Assembly (NCBI GenBank): GCA_020639115.1
Contig: JACKHG010000013.1
Coordinates: 1 to 64,000 of the forward strand
Source: Phycisphaerales bacterium
GTDB taxonomy: Bacteria > Planctomycetota > Phycisphaerae > UBA1845
Reading direction: 5' to 3'
Length of the DNA stretch: 64,000 nucleotides
This document shows positions 24,802 to 32,331 of the stretch, one piece after another (position 1 is the first letter of the stretch; each line of letters opens with the position of its first letter). Made by a program: the position numbers and the translations under genes. The notes under the pieces are model-generated. The model was not told the DNA's origin. It did not search any database and saw only the letters and a list, made by a program, of their open reading frames with translations.

Positions 24802-26286
24802 ATGTTTGTCTTGCCGAAATGGATCGATGTGCTGCGCTTGCGCGGCTCCCGTGGGCTCGCCCGCGTATCCCTCCTCGCGGGCCTGCTCTGCGGCGTGATG
24901 CTCGCCGGCTGCTCGCGCTCCGCCGGCGAGGAGGACGCCCGTGCCGCCTCCACCGCATCCGATGACACCGGCTACGACCCCGACGGCCCGCGCCCCAAGA
25001 ACTTCATCCTGATCAGCCTCGACACCGTCCGCGCCGATCACGTCGGCGCCTACGGCTACGAACGCGACACGACGCCGCGCCTCGACGCGTTCGCCGATCG
25101 CGGCGCGCTTTTCCTCAACTGCACGAGCCCCTCGGCGTGGACCGTCCCGGCGCACATGAGCATCTTCACCGGCGTCGAGCCGCCCGCCCACGGCTGCACC
25201 TACTATCAGGACGTCGGCCGCGTCAATCCGCGGTTCGAGACGCTCCAGAAGATCTTCAACCGCCACGGCTTTCACACCGGCGCCTTCACCGGCGGCGGAT
25301 TCATGAGCCAGCGCTACGGCATGTTCGACGAGTTCGATACGTTCAGCTCGAAAGGCACGCACTTCGCCGATAACCTGCCCGACGTGTGGGACTGGATCGA
25401 CGCGGTCGGCGACGAACCGATGTTCCTCTTCCTGCACGGCTTCGACGCGCACAAGGCCTACCTGCCGCCGCCCCCCTACAACACGCGCTTCAGCGGTGAC
25501 TATCGCGGCCACTATCCCGTGGCCCGCTTCTGCAAGCCCGGCGTCGGCCGGCCCGATCCCGTCGACGTCGCGTACGTCATGTCGCAATACGACGGCGAGA
25601 TCGCCGCGGTCGATGACGTCATCGCCGACTTCCTCGACGAACTCGAGCGCCGTGGCATCCTCCAGGAATCACTCGTCGTCATCCTCACCGACCACGGCGA
25701 CGAGTTCTACGAGCACGGCCGCTGCGACCACATCCACAGCCTCTACGACGAACTCATCCGCGCCGCGTGGATCATGCTCGGCCCGTCCATCCCCGCCGTG
25801 AAGGTCCGCGACCACGTCGGCACCATCGACATCCTGCCCACCGTCCTGGACGTCTTCGGCTTCGACTCCCCCGCCCAGTTCCAGGGCGTCAGCCGCCTCG
25901 CCGCACTCGACGGACACCGCGAAGCCCGCGACGACTACATCTACTCCTTCACCGGTCGCGGCAGCCCCCCCTACCACCTGTCCAGCGTCCGCACCAACCG
26001 CTGGAAGCTCATCACCGACCTGCCCGCCGGCCACCCGAACAAAAACTGCCCCCTCTGCGCCGAGGGCAGCCACTCCGGCGTCGACATGTGGCTTTTCGAC
26101 TTGCAGAAAGACCCCGGCGAAGAGCACAATCTCGCCGGGCAGTACCAGGAATTCGCGCTTGAATTGCTCAGCCGAATTCAGAACCGTATCGCCGCGAGCC
26201 TCAAGCTCGGCCTCGACACCGTCGAACCGTCCGCCGAGAGCCCGGAGGATACCGAACGCCTCCGCGCGCTGGGCTACATCGAATAA
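24802..26286 (+). CDS. Sulfatase-fold lipoprotein lacking the catalytic cysteine
   Basis: 494 residues from the ATG at 24802. A signal peptide with lipobox LAGC (VMLAGCSRS) makes it a probable lipoprotein. The sulfatase/alkaline-phosphatase core is clear: FILISLDTVRADHVGAYGY, LFLHGFDAHKAY, VVILTDHGDEFYEHG, and a substrate-cap HxxxxTDLPAGHPNKN region. The formylglycine motif is replaced by T-V-P-A-H (Thr114, no Arg), as in the protein at 20414, so type I sulfatase activation is not possible in the normal way. The C-terminal part (QKDPGEEHNLAGQY) is typical of sulfatases. It acts outside the cytoplasm; substrate unknown. Confidence 0.86.
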   Translation: MFVLPKWIDVLRLRGSRGLARVSLLAGLLCGVMLAGCSRSAGEEDARAASTASDDTGYDPDGPRPKNFILISLDTVRADHVGAYGYERDTTPRLDAFADRGALFLNCTSPSAWTVPAHMSIFTGVEPPAHGCTYYQDVGRVNPRFETLQKIFNRHGFHTGAFTGGGFMSQRYGMFDEFDTFSSKGTHFADNLPDVWDWIDAVGDEPMFLFLHGFDAHKAYLPPPPYNTRFSGDYRGHYPVARFCKPGVGRPDPVDVAYVMSQYDGEIAAVDDVIADFLDELERRGILQESLVVILTDHGDEFYEHGRCDHIHSLYDELIRAAWIMLGPSIPAVKVRDHVGTIDILPTVLDVFGFDSPAQFQGVSRLAALDGHREARDDYIYSFTGRGSPPYHLSSVRTNRWKLITDLPAGHPNKNCPLCAEGSHSGVDMWLFDLQKDPGEEHNLAGQYQEFALELLSRIQNRIAASLKLGLDTVEPSAESPEDTERLRALGYIE

Positions 26287-26340
26287 GGTGACCGGCTGGA
26301 CACCGGACAAGGGCGCGCTGTCGCGCCAGGGATTGCAACC

Positions 26341-27357
26341 ATGATTGTCGTGATGAAACCCGGATGCGCTCAGCAGGATGTCGACCACGTCGTCGAACTC
26401 ATCCGCCAGTACGGACTGAAAGATCACGTCATCGTCGGCACCGATCGCACGGTCGTCGCCGCGATCGGCGACAAGCGCGGCCTCGACATGTCCGCCATCG
26501 AGAACGCGCCGATGGTGGACAACATGGTCCCCATCCTCAAGCCCTACAAGGTGGCCAGCAAAGAGGTCAAGCGCGAGCCATCCGTCATTCGCCTCCCCAA
26601 CGGCGCGACGATGGGCGGCAAAAAGTTCTCCGTCATCGCCGGCCCCTGCAGCGTCGAGGATGAAAAGCAACTGCTCACCACGGCTGAAGCAGTGAAGAAG
26701 GCCGGCGCCATCGGTCTGCGCGGCGGCGCGTTTAAACCGCGCACCAATCCCTACGAATTCCAGGGGCTCGGCGAGGCCGGCCTCAAGCTGCTCGCCAAGG
26801 CCCGCGAGGTCACCGGTCTCGCCGTCTGCACCGAGGTCATGAGCATCGACCAGATGGACCTCGTCGCACACTACGCCGACATCCTGCAGATCGGCACGCG
26901 CAACATGCACAACTTCAACCTTCTCGCCGCCGCCGGCAAGACGCAGAAGCCGGTCATGCTCAAGCGTGGCTGGAGCGCCGAACTCAAGGAGTTCTTGCTC
27001 GCCGCGGAATACATCATGAACGAAGGCAACCAGCAGGTGATCCTCTGCGAACGCGGCATCCGCACCCACGAGCAGTACGTGCGCAACACGCTGCCGCTCG
27101 CGATCATCCCCGCGGTCAAGAACGAATCGCACCTGCCGATCGTGATCGACCCGTCGCAGGGCACCGGCCACGCGTACATGGTGCCGAGCATGTGCAAGGC
27201 GTCGCTGGCTGCGGGCGCCGACGGTCTGCTCATCGAGGTGCACCCCGATCCCGAGCACGCCATGACCGACGGCGCGCAGTCGATCACGACCGATACGTTT
27301 GCGAAGACCATGGAGGAACTCCGCCGGATCGCGGACGCGGTCGATCGGGAGGTCTGA
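26341..27357 (+). CDS. aroF: 3-deoxy-7-phosphoheptulonate (DAHP) synthase, Thermotoga/Bacillus-type
   Basis: 338 residues. An N-terminal ferredoxin-like regulatory domain (about residues 1-68, MIVVMKPGCAQQDVDHVVEL) precedes the barrel: SVIAGPCSVEDEKQL with the metal-binding Cys, LRGGAFKPRTNPYEFQGLG, CTEVMS, LQIGTRNMHNFNLL, VMLKRGWSA, PIVIDPSQGTGH and IEVHPDPEHAMTDGAQS. It joins PEP and erythrose 4-phosphate in the first step of the shikimate pathway. The N-terminal domain in this class binds Tyr or Phe for feedback control (known for Thermotoga). KRGWSA replaces the more common KRGMSA. The exonuclease gene follows by 58 bp. Confidence 0.95.
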   Translation: MIVVMKPGCAQQDVDHVVELIRQYGLKDHVIVGTDRTVVAAIGDKRGLDMSAIENAPMVDNMVPILKPYKVASKEVKREPSVIRLPNGATMGGKKFSVIAGPCSVEDEKQLLTTAEAVKKAGAIGLRGGAFKPRTNPYEFQGLGEAGLKLLAKAREVTGLAVCTEVMSIDQMDLVAHYADILQIGTRNMHNFNLLAAAGKTQKPVMLKRGWSAELKEFLLAAEYIMNEGNQQVILCERGIRTHEQYVRNTLPLAIIPAVKNESHLPIVIDPSQGTGHAYMVPSMCKASLAAGADGLLIEVHPDPEHAMTDGAQSITTDTFAKTMEELRRIADAVDREV

Positions 27358-27415
27358 CGTCGAGGGAAATGCTGCGCGCGACGCCGGCCTGCGCGGTCCG
27401 CGCGCACGGTAAACC

Positions 27416-27973
27416 ATGGCCCGGCGACTGGATGAAATCCTCGTCGTGGATGTCGAGTCCACCTGCTGGGACGGGCCGCCCCCGCCCGGCGAAATGTCCG
27501 AGATCATCGAGATCGGACTCTGCCGCCTCGACGTGGCCACGCTCGAGCGCGTCGAGAAGCGCAGCCTGCTGATCAAGCCGGTCGCATCGCAAGTGAGCGC
27601 GTTCTGCACGAACCTCACCACGATCACCGCCGACATGCTGGATGACGCCGGCACGCTGGCCGACGCGTGCGAACTTCTCACCCGGCATTACCGCACGCGC
27701 GACCGCCTCTGGGCGAGTTGGGGCGACTACGATCGCCGCCAGTTTGAACGCGTCTGCACCGCGCAGAACGTGGCGTACCCGTTCGGCACGAGCCACCTCA
27801 ATATCAAGTCGCTGTTCGCCACCGTCCACCACCTTCCGCGGGAGATCGGCCTCGACGCCGCCTGCGCGCACGCGGGCCTGCCGCTCGAAGGCACTCACCA
27901 TCGCGGCGCCGACGATGCCTGGAATATCGCAGCCATCCTCGCGACGCTGCTGCGTGCCGCCCGCGCCGGCTAG
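27416..27973 (+). CDS. DEDDh 3'-5' exonuclease (ERI1/Snp-like)
   Basis: 185 residues. The DEDDh motifs are visible: ExoI VVDVESTCWDG (Asp-Val-Glu), ExoII with SWGDYDRRQFER (Asp), and ExoIII HHRGADDAWNIAAIL (His and Asp). The spacing SEIIEIGLCRLD and PFGTSHLNIKSLF matches the ERI1-type branch, which trims RNA or DNA 3' ends with two metal ions. It is a single domain, cytoplasmic. It may be co-transcribed with aroF (gap 58 bp), with no obvious functional link. The stop codon lies inside a small hairpin (27971-27984). Confidence 0.88.
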   Translation: MARRLDEILVVDVESTCWDGPPPPGEMSEIIEIGLCRLDVATLERVEKRSLLIKPVASQVSAFCTNLTTITADMLDDAGTLADACELLTRHYRTRDRLWASWGDYDRRQFERVCTAQNVAYPFGTSHLNIKSLFATVHHLPREIGLDAACAHAGLPLEGTHHRGADDAWNIAAILATLLRAARAG

Positions 27974-28080
27974 AGCAAGCTCTATTCAAGTGTAGCGGGC
28001 GCGCCCCGATTTTCTGCGAGCACGGACCCGCACTTTGACGCTACAGGCGGATTGGGGACGGGCTAGAGCAAGCCCTCGGG
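27968..28080. repeat. Dense inverted and direct repeats after the exonuclease gene
   Basis: GGCTAGAGCAAGC occurs at 27968-27980 and again at 28061-28073. The first copy contains the stop codon and folds as TAGAGC-AA-GCTCTA. Between them lie a 10-bp palindrome GGGCGCGCCC and arms TGTAGCG (27991-27997) and CGCTACA (28039-28045). It looks like a structured 3' end or a small repeat element. The rest of 28081-28158 shows nothing clear. Confidence 0.4.
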
Positions 28081-28158
28081 CTGCCGGCGCGTTTGTGCTG
28101 AAGGCGTGCCGTGTGGTCCGCGCGATCGAAGGGTGCGCGCGCCGACTTCTGTGTGCGC

Positions 28159-28236
28159 AAAAAAAGAGCCAGCAGCACACGCCTCAGATCATCGGGCCGG
28201 ATGAAGTGGGAGACGTGCAGAAAAACGCTGCTGGCT
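28159..28236 (-). ncRNA. Candidate small structured RNA with its own promoter and terminator
   Basis: Read on the minus strand from 28235: GCCAGCAGC (28235-28227), 8-nt bulge, GCACGTCTC, short internal loop, TCATC-CGGCCC-GATGA hairpin, GAGGCGTGT, GCTGCTGGC (28176-28168), TC, then seven T (28165-28159). This is a stepped hairpin of 9 + 9 + 5 base pairs (two G-U pairs) ending in a T-run, like an intrinsic terminator but with an unusually long, nearly fully paired body. A promoter-like sequence upstream predicts a start at 28236 or 28235, the foot of the stem, giving an RNA of about 77 nt. It matches no RNA family I know: no GGAA tetraloop of SRP RNA, and too short for 6S. The alternative is an elaborate terminator for the tRNA-Ile/tRNA-Ala transcript, whose 3' end would then be about 440 nt after tRNA-Ala. 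Confidence 0.5.
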
Positions 28237-28242
28237 GAGAAA

Positions 28243-28271
28243 ATAGTAGCGCCAAACTCCCGATTTGTCCA
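28243..28271 (-). promoter_or_regulatory. Candidate promoter of the small RNA
   Basis: Read leftwards: TGGACA (-35, 28271-28266), 17-nt spacer, TACTAT (-10, 28248-28243). The -35 is identical to the one proposed for serS. Transcription would begin 7-8 nt downstream, at 28236/28235. Confidence 0.45.
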
Positions 28272-28458
28272 GCGCTTCTTTTGCTCGATTACCCCGGAAT
28301 TCTTGCTTCACAGGAGAATTCTTCCGACGCTTGTCCGCGCCCCACTGCCGGCCGAAGCCTTGCTTCAAGGTTGCAACGTAGATTGCAATTATGTCGTTTC
28401 GCCAGGACAAATCGCCCCTGTGCGCGCTCGGTCGTACTGCGGAAAACCCACGGACGTT

Positions 28459-28502
28459 CCGCCCGGCTGAGGCAATTCGCAACACCGGGCGGCGTCCCGG
28501 GC
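28459..28502. repeat. Inverted repeat in the tRNA-Ala downstream region
   Basis: CCGCCCGG (28459-28466) and CCGGGCGG (28495-28502) are perfect 8-bp arms around 28 nt. It may fold in the trailer of tRNA-Ala. No convincing protein gene is found in 28272-28599; GC is lower than in the neighbours. Confidence 0.3.
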
Positions 28503-28599
28503 GCGCACGAGCACCACGCCGGACGCAGAAAAGAAATCGATACGCATTTACGGACTTCAGCGACGCAGCGCTGACACTACGCGTCGCGGGCAGGAGTAC

Positions 28600-28672
28600 T
28601 GGAGCCGAGCGGGATCGAACCGCCAACCTCCTGGTTGCAAACCAGGCGCTCTCCCAATTGAGCTACGGCCCC
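28600..28672 (-). tRNA. tRNA-Ala (anticodon TGC)
   Basis: On the minus strand: acceptor GGGGCCG with CGGCTCC, which includes the G3-U70 pair that marks alanine tRNAs; D-arm GCTC...GAGC; anticodon stem CCTGG/CCAGG with loop TTTGCAA (anticodon TGC); T-arm with GGTTCGATCC; discriminator A. No encoded CCA. It lies 237 bp downstream of tRNA-Ile. This pair normally sits between 16S and 23S rRNA genes. Confidence 0.97.
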
Positions 28673-28909
28673 GCAGACATTTCATCGGTAGTCGGGCTGG
28701 TGCCGCAACAGGCACGATCAGCCGGGGATGCCTGGCGTGTGACCAACCCGCCTTCACACGCCGGGTCCGGTCTCTGACCGGCGGACAGGCTCATCGCCGC
28801 GGCGGGCAGAGCAGACGCCGCCTCCCTTCAGCGCACAATACGCCGCCAGGAGGGCAAAGCCGATAATTGCAACCCAGTCCCACGCCATGATTCCGCCTAC
28901 CTGCCGAAT

Positions 28910-28982
28910 TGGGCCCATCAGGACTTGAACCTGAGACCTCGTCGTTATCAGCGACGCGCTCTGCCAACTGAGCTATGAGCCC
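28910..28982 (-). tRNA. tRNA-Ile (anticodon GAT)
   Basis: On the minus strand: acceptor GGGCTCA with TGGGCCC (one G-U pair), TAGCTCAGTTGG D-arm, anticodon stem CGTCG/CGACG with loop CTGATAA (anticodon GAT), T-arm TCAGG-TTCAAGT-CCTGA, discriminator A, no encoded CCA. The 237 bp between the two tRNAs hold no recognisable gene. Confidence 0.97.
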
Positions 28983-29240
28983 CCGATTATGCCCGACCGT
29001 CCGCTGCGCCATCCGGCCCCCATGGGAGCACCACGCATGCCGCCGATCGAGCCCCGTACTCTAGTCACCCGCCGACACGTGTCAACCACCGCTGCAAGGC
29101 CGCTCGGGGCCCCTGGAACAGCCGCACCTCCTATGCGGCCGGCCTCTGGCGAAGGCCCTGATACCGCGGCTCCAGACCCGTGACACTCGGTGACACCGCC
29201 GCAAAGGCTGCGTCAGCCACACGCGGAGGCCCTTTCTCTC

Positions 29241-29268
29241 TTGTATCCACGGCTCAACTTTGGATAAT
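29241..29268 (+). promoter_or_regulatory. Candidate promoter in the gap 28983-29518
   Basis: TTGTAT (-35, 29241-29246), 16-nt spacer, GATAAT (-10, 29263-29268). It would give a leader of about 245 nt for the gene at 29519. A GTGACAC direct pair lies at 29180-29196. No other feature is recognised in this 536-bp gap. Confidence 0.35.
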
Positions 29269-29518
29269 GTGAGGGTTGCGAGCCACGGCAACTTCATCGG
29301 CCGCTCAGGGGCGAACTGGTACGGCCAGATAAGCTGTACGGACAGCCGGCCAGTGTACCGCAACGGTCTCCAACTTGCCCTGGCATGCCGGGTCCGGGTG
29401 CACACACCACTGGATTGTTCCCGGGGCAAATGACGTCCCCGGAGCGCGCCACCGTCGCCGCAAAGTTCGGTGCGGTACCCAGTGCCGCCACCGTTTGAGG
29501 AAGGGAAAACGAAGCCCA

Positions 29519-30508
29519 ATGTCCCCTTCAAGATACCTGCGCCGCTCGATCTGCACCCTGGGCCTGATCGGCATCCTCGCCGTCACAGCGCCCGTGTCTG
29601 CTGACCCCAGCGCACACTTCGAACTGCGCCTGGCCCCTGACCAACCGGACGCGGACCTGATCCTGGGCGCTCCAGGCGAAGACACGCTCACCGTTGAGGT
29701 CTGGATCGAAGTAAGCGACGCGCCGCCCGGCGCGCTCGTGCAGTCCGTGGGCATGCTGCTCCGCGTTACGCAGGACGGCGTCATCACGTACAACGACGAT
29801 TACCAGTCGGATCTGCTGTCCACCTGCGTCTCCGGCGCCGGCCCGAACGTGCCCGCGTCCGGCGATCTCAGTCCGCTCTGCATCCAGGGAGCAGGAACAT
29901 CCGCGGGCATCGGCGCCCCGGCACTATTCGGCACGTTCACCGTGACGGCTGTCGACCTCGGCGCGACGAGCTATACGTTCCTGCCCACCCAGTCCCCGTT
30001 TGAGATCTGGGCGGTCAGCCTCACGAATGGCCTGGTGATCGATGACGCCGACTGCCAGCAGGGCTCCTGCAACCTGACGGGCACCGTTGATTCGGCGATG
30101 GCATCAATCAACGTCATCGAGGCCCCGCCGGTGCCGCGCTCGCCGGATGCGGACGAAGACGGCGACGTGGACATGGCAGACTACGACATCCTCCAGCACT
30201 GCGCGTCCGCGGCCCTGCCCCTCGACGCCGCCTGCCTGCGCGTCGATCTCGACCACAGCGAGTCAATCACCTCCCAGGATCTAATCGCCTTTACGAGTGC
30301 GATGACCGGCGTCGAACCTCCCCGCGGGGACCTGGACAACGACGGCGACGTGGACTTGGCTGACGTCGCGCACTACCAGATCTGCCGCGCGCGCTACGCG
30401 GAAGCCGGCTTGTCCAACTACTGCCGATGGGCAGACATCGACCGTGACGGCTCGGTCGGCAACGACGACGATGCCGCGCTGGTCTCCCGCCTGACGGGCC
30501 CGCAGTAG
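29519..30508 (+). CDS. Exported protein with dockerin-like/EF-hand C-terminus
   Basis: 329 residues from the ATG at 29519. Signal peptide at residues about 1-27 (ICTLGLIGILAVTAPVSADP). The middle part (about 28-200) is a beta-rich domain with a cohesin-like look (ELRLAPDQPDADLILG, LTVEVWIEVSDAPPGALVQS); this is weak. The C-terminal 120 residues carry calcium-loop repeats DADEDGDVDMADY, DLDHSESITSQDL, DLDNDGDVDLADV and DIDRDGSVGNDD, as in the exported protein at 8083. It is a secreted or surface protein; binding partners are unknown. The dockerin-like tail may be a sorting or attachment module in this group (inference). Confidence 0.78.
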   Translation: MSPSRYLRRSICTLGLIGILAVTAPVSADPSAHFELRLAPDQPDADLILGAPGEDTLTVEVWIEVSDAPPGALVQSVGMLLRVTQDGVITYNDDYQSDLLSTCVSGAGPNVPASGDLSPLCIQGAGTSAGIGAPALFGTFTVTAVDLGATSYTFLPTQSPFEIWAVSLTNGLVIDDADCQQGSCNLTGTVDSAMASINVIEAPPVPRSPDADEDGDVDMADYDILQHCASAALPLDAACLRVDLDHSESITSQDLIAFTSAMTGVEPPRGDLDNDGDVDLADVAHYQICRARYAEAGLSNYCRWADIDRDGSVGNDDDAALVSRLTGPQ

Positions 30509-30573
30509 CAGACCAACCGACCCGTTACGCTAGATGAACGGGATTCAATCCAACCAGCGCCCACACCGCAGCG

Positions 30574-30579
30574 TATAAT
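30574..30579 (+). promoter_or_regulatory. TATAAT box before unknown gene
   Basis: A perfect TATAAT 66 bp before the ATG at 30646, flanked by CACCG and CGGTG arms (30564-30588). No good -35 at the usual distance, so an activator or an overlapping operator is possible. Confidence 0.35.
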
Positions 30580-30645
30580 CACGGTGGGCGCGGTCACGCG
30601 CCTGCACCCATACCTTCGACCGATCGCACCGGCAGGAACGCGAAC

Positions 30646-30975
30646 ATGGCCCATACAGCCGTCTTCGAATTCGATGCCCCTACTGGCGAAGTGCGCGGGA
30701 CACTTGATGGGACGACCGTCGACGTGCCCCTCGCGACCGTCGCATACCGCACGCTGCTGCACCACTGCCCCGATCTCGCCCACCGCTGCCAATTGTGCTT
30801 CGAACGCGTTGATGATGCCCTGGCTGTCGACCTTCAACCACTGGTCAAGACGGTGGATGCCCACCGTCCGATCCGAATTGACGGTGATGACGCCCTCGCG
30901 ATCTACCACTGTCTCTTTCCGCCCGGCCACGACCCCCTCCTGCCCGCCGTGACGGACGTCTACATGAACCGCTGA
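30646..30975 (+). CDS. Unknown small protein
   Basis: 109 residues, complete, with a plausible start. No signal peptide or membrane segment. It begins MAHTAVFEFDAPTGEVRGTL and has three Cys (HHCPDL, RCQLCF, YHCLF) that could bind metal. No family recognised. It lies alone between the dockerin-like protein and the sigma factor gene. Confidence 0.5.
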   Translation: MAHTAVFEFDAPTGEVRGTLDGTTVDVPLATVAYRTLLHHCPDLAHRCQLCFERVDDALAVDLQPLVKTVDAHRPIRIDGDDALAIYHCLFPPGHDPLLPAVTDVYMNR

Positions 30976-31300
30976 CCGCCGACAGGTGCGATCAGCCCCG
31001 GTTTCCCGATTGCCGCTTGGGCACGCTCAGTCCTTATTGGCAACGGCGATTTCTACCCAATTTAACGATCACGCCCCGGAATTCCGTATCGTATCTTCCC
31101 TCTTGGTCGGTTCCGGACGCGCAATTTTCGCCCGATTTGCGGTGCGCGGCGACTCGCGACCACACGTTGAGGACGGGCGGAAAACCGGCTCACGATGCTG
31201 GCAGTAGGGTCCATGCGGTCGATGTTCAGATAAAACCGCCGCGGTGCCCTTCTGTAAGCGATTCGTAATCTGGTGGCCGCGAACTTCCGATATACGTAGA

Positions 31301-31327
31301 GTCTATATTTTGTCTATTTTGTCTATT
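31301..31327 (+). promoter_or_regulatory. Three GTCTAT boxes upstream of the sigma factor gene
   Basis: GTCTAT occurs at 31301, 31312 and 31321, spaced 11 and 9 bp, that is, about one DNA turn apart, in an AT-rich patch within a GC-rich genome. It lies about 100 bp before the sigma factor start. Such phased repeats suit a cooperatively bound regulator. No gene is seen in the gap 30976-31420; the ribosome-binding site CGGAGGAG is at its end. Confidence 0.4.
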
Positions 31328-31420
31328 CTATTCAGACCACCCTAACCGACTATTCATTCTGTACCGCGCATATTAGCGGGCGACACGACCCACAGCAGGA
31401 TTTCCGGAGGAGCCAAAACC

Positions 31421-32209
31421 ATGCCGCGTAAGCCCCAGGCGGAATCGCCGATCGACAAGGTCTGGAAACGCTACCTGCGTCACAAGAAAATCGAGGATCG
31501 CAACGCGCTTGTCGTCAACTACGCAGACCTGGTCCACAGCCATGCTGCTCGGCTTTCCCGCCGCCTGCCCGCCCAGATCAGCTACGATGAAATCTGCAGT
31601 GCCGCCTTTGATGGCCTGATCGAGGCGGTAGAGGCTTACGATCCCAAGCACAAGGCCAAGTTCGAGACGTTCTGCCAGCAGCGCATTTCCGGCGCGGTCA
31701 TGGACTGGCTCCGCAGCCTCGACCCGCAGAGCCGCACCGTCCGCACTTTCGAAAAGCAGCGGATGATCGCCAAGGAGATGCTCGACACCGAGATCGGCCG
31801 GCCGCCGACGGCTGTCGAGATCGCCCACCGCATGAACATGAGCGTCCGCCGCTACGAGGACCTCTGCCGCCTCTCGCAGCTCGGCAAGGAAGTGCACTTC
31901 AGCGCGATGGAGCCGGAAGACAGCAGCCAGGGCCACGGCACGAACCGTGGCTGGGACGTCCACGACGACTCCGCCGACGATCCTTCCGCCTTCATTACCC
32001 GCGAGATGCTCACCGAGCACATCAGCAAGGGCCTGGCCCGCGAAGAGCGCCTCATCCTCGTGCTCTATTACCACGAAGGCCTGACCATGGCGGAAATCGG
32101 CGCCGTGCTGAACCTCTCGGAGTCGCGCGTCAGCCAGATCCACAAGGACATCCTCCAGCGGCTGCGGGCCCGCTTCGGCTCGTGCCTGGCGGAAGAGCTG
32201 GCGGCCTGA
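31421..32209 (+). CDS. RNA polymerase sigma factor, FliA/WhiG (sigma-28) type
   Basis: 262 residues with a strong GGAGGAG site before the ATG. Region 2 is recognisable (YADLVHSHAARLSRRLP...ISYDEICSAAFDGLIEAVEAYD...KFETFCQQRISGAVMDWLRS) and region 3 (GRPPTAVEIAHRMNMSVRRY). Region 4 ends in EGLTMAEIGAVLNLSESRVSQIHKDI, the helix-turn-helix for the -35 box. Size and motifs fit group 3 sigma factors such as FliA, WhiG or SigB relatives. Flagellar genes are not nearby, so its regulon is open. The phased GTCTAT boxes upstream suggest tight control. An intrinsic terminator follows. Confidence 0.92.
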   Translation: MPRKPQAESPIDKVWKRYLRHKKIEDRNALVVNYADLVHSHAARLSRRLPAQISYDEICSAAFDGLIEAVEAYDPKHKAKFETFCQQRISGAVMDWLRSLDPQSRTVRTFEKQRMIAKEMLDTEIGRPPTAVEIAHRMNMSVRRYEDLCRLSQLGKEVHFSAMEPEDSSQGHGTNRGWDVHDDSADDPSAFITREMLTEHISKGLAREERLILVLYYHEGLTMAEIGAVLNLSESRVSQIHKDILQRLRARFGSCLAEELAA

Positions 32210-32271
32210 GGCCCAGACCTGAGCCATTGACCTGACCCACCCGTACACGAAGCTAGTGTAGATCGATCGAG

Positions 32272-32301
32272 AACCCCGCGGTGATGCCGCGGGGTTTTCT
32301 T
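32272..32301 (+). terminator. Intrinsic terminator of the sigma factor gene
   Basis: AACCCCGCGG (32272-32281), loop TGATG, CCGCGGGGTT (32287-32296), then TTCTT. A 10-bp GC-rich stem 62 bp after the stop codon and just before truA. Confidence 0.85.
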
Positions 32302-32331
32302 ATGCGCCCCCGACCCGTACGATCACGTCGC

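Noticed and set aside
28159..28236. Signal recognition particle (4.5S) RNA or 6S RNA as identity of the hairpin RNA
   Set aside because: The tip loop is CGGCCC, not GGAA, the asymmetric internal loop of SRP RNA is missing, and the size is too small for 6S.
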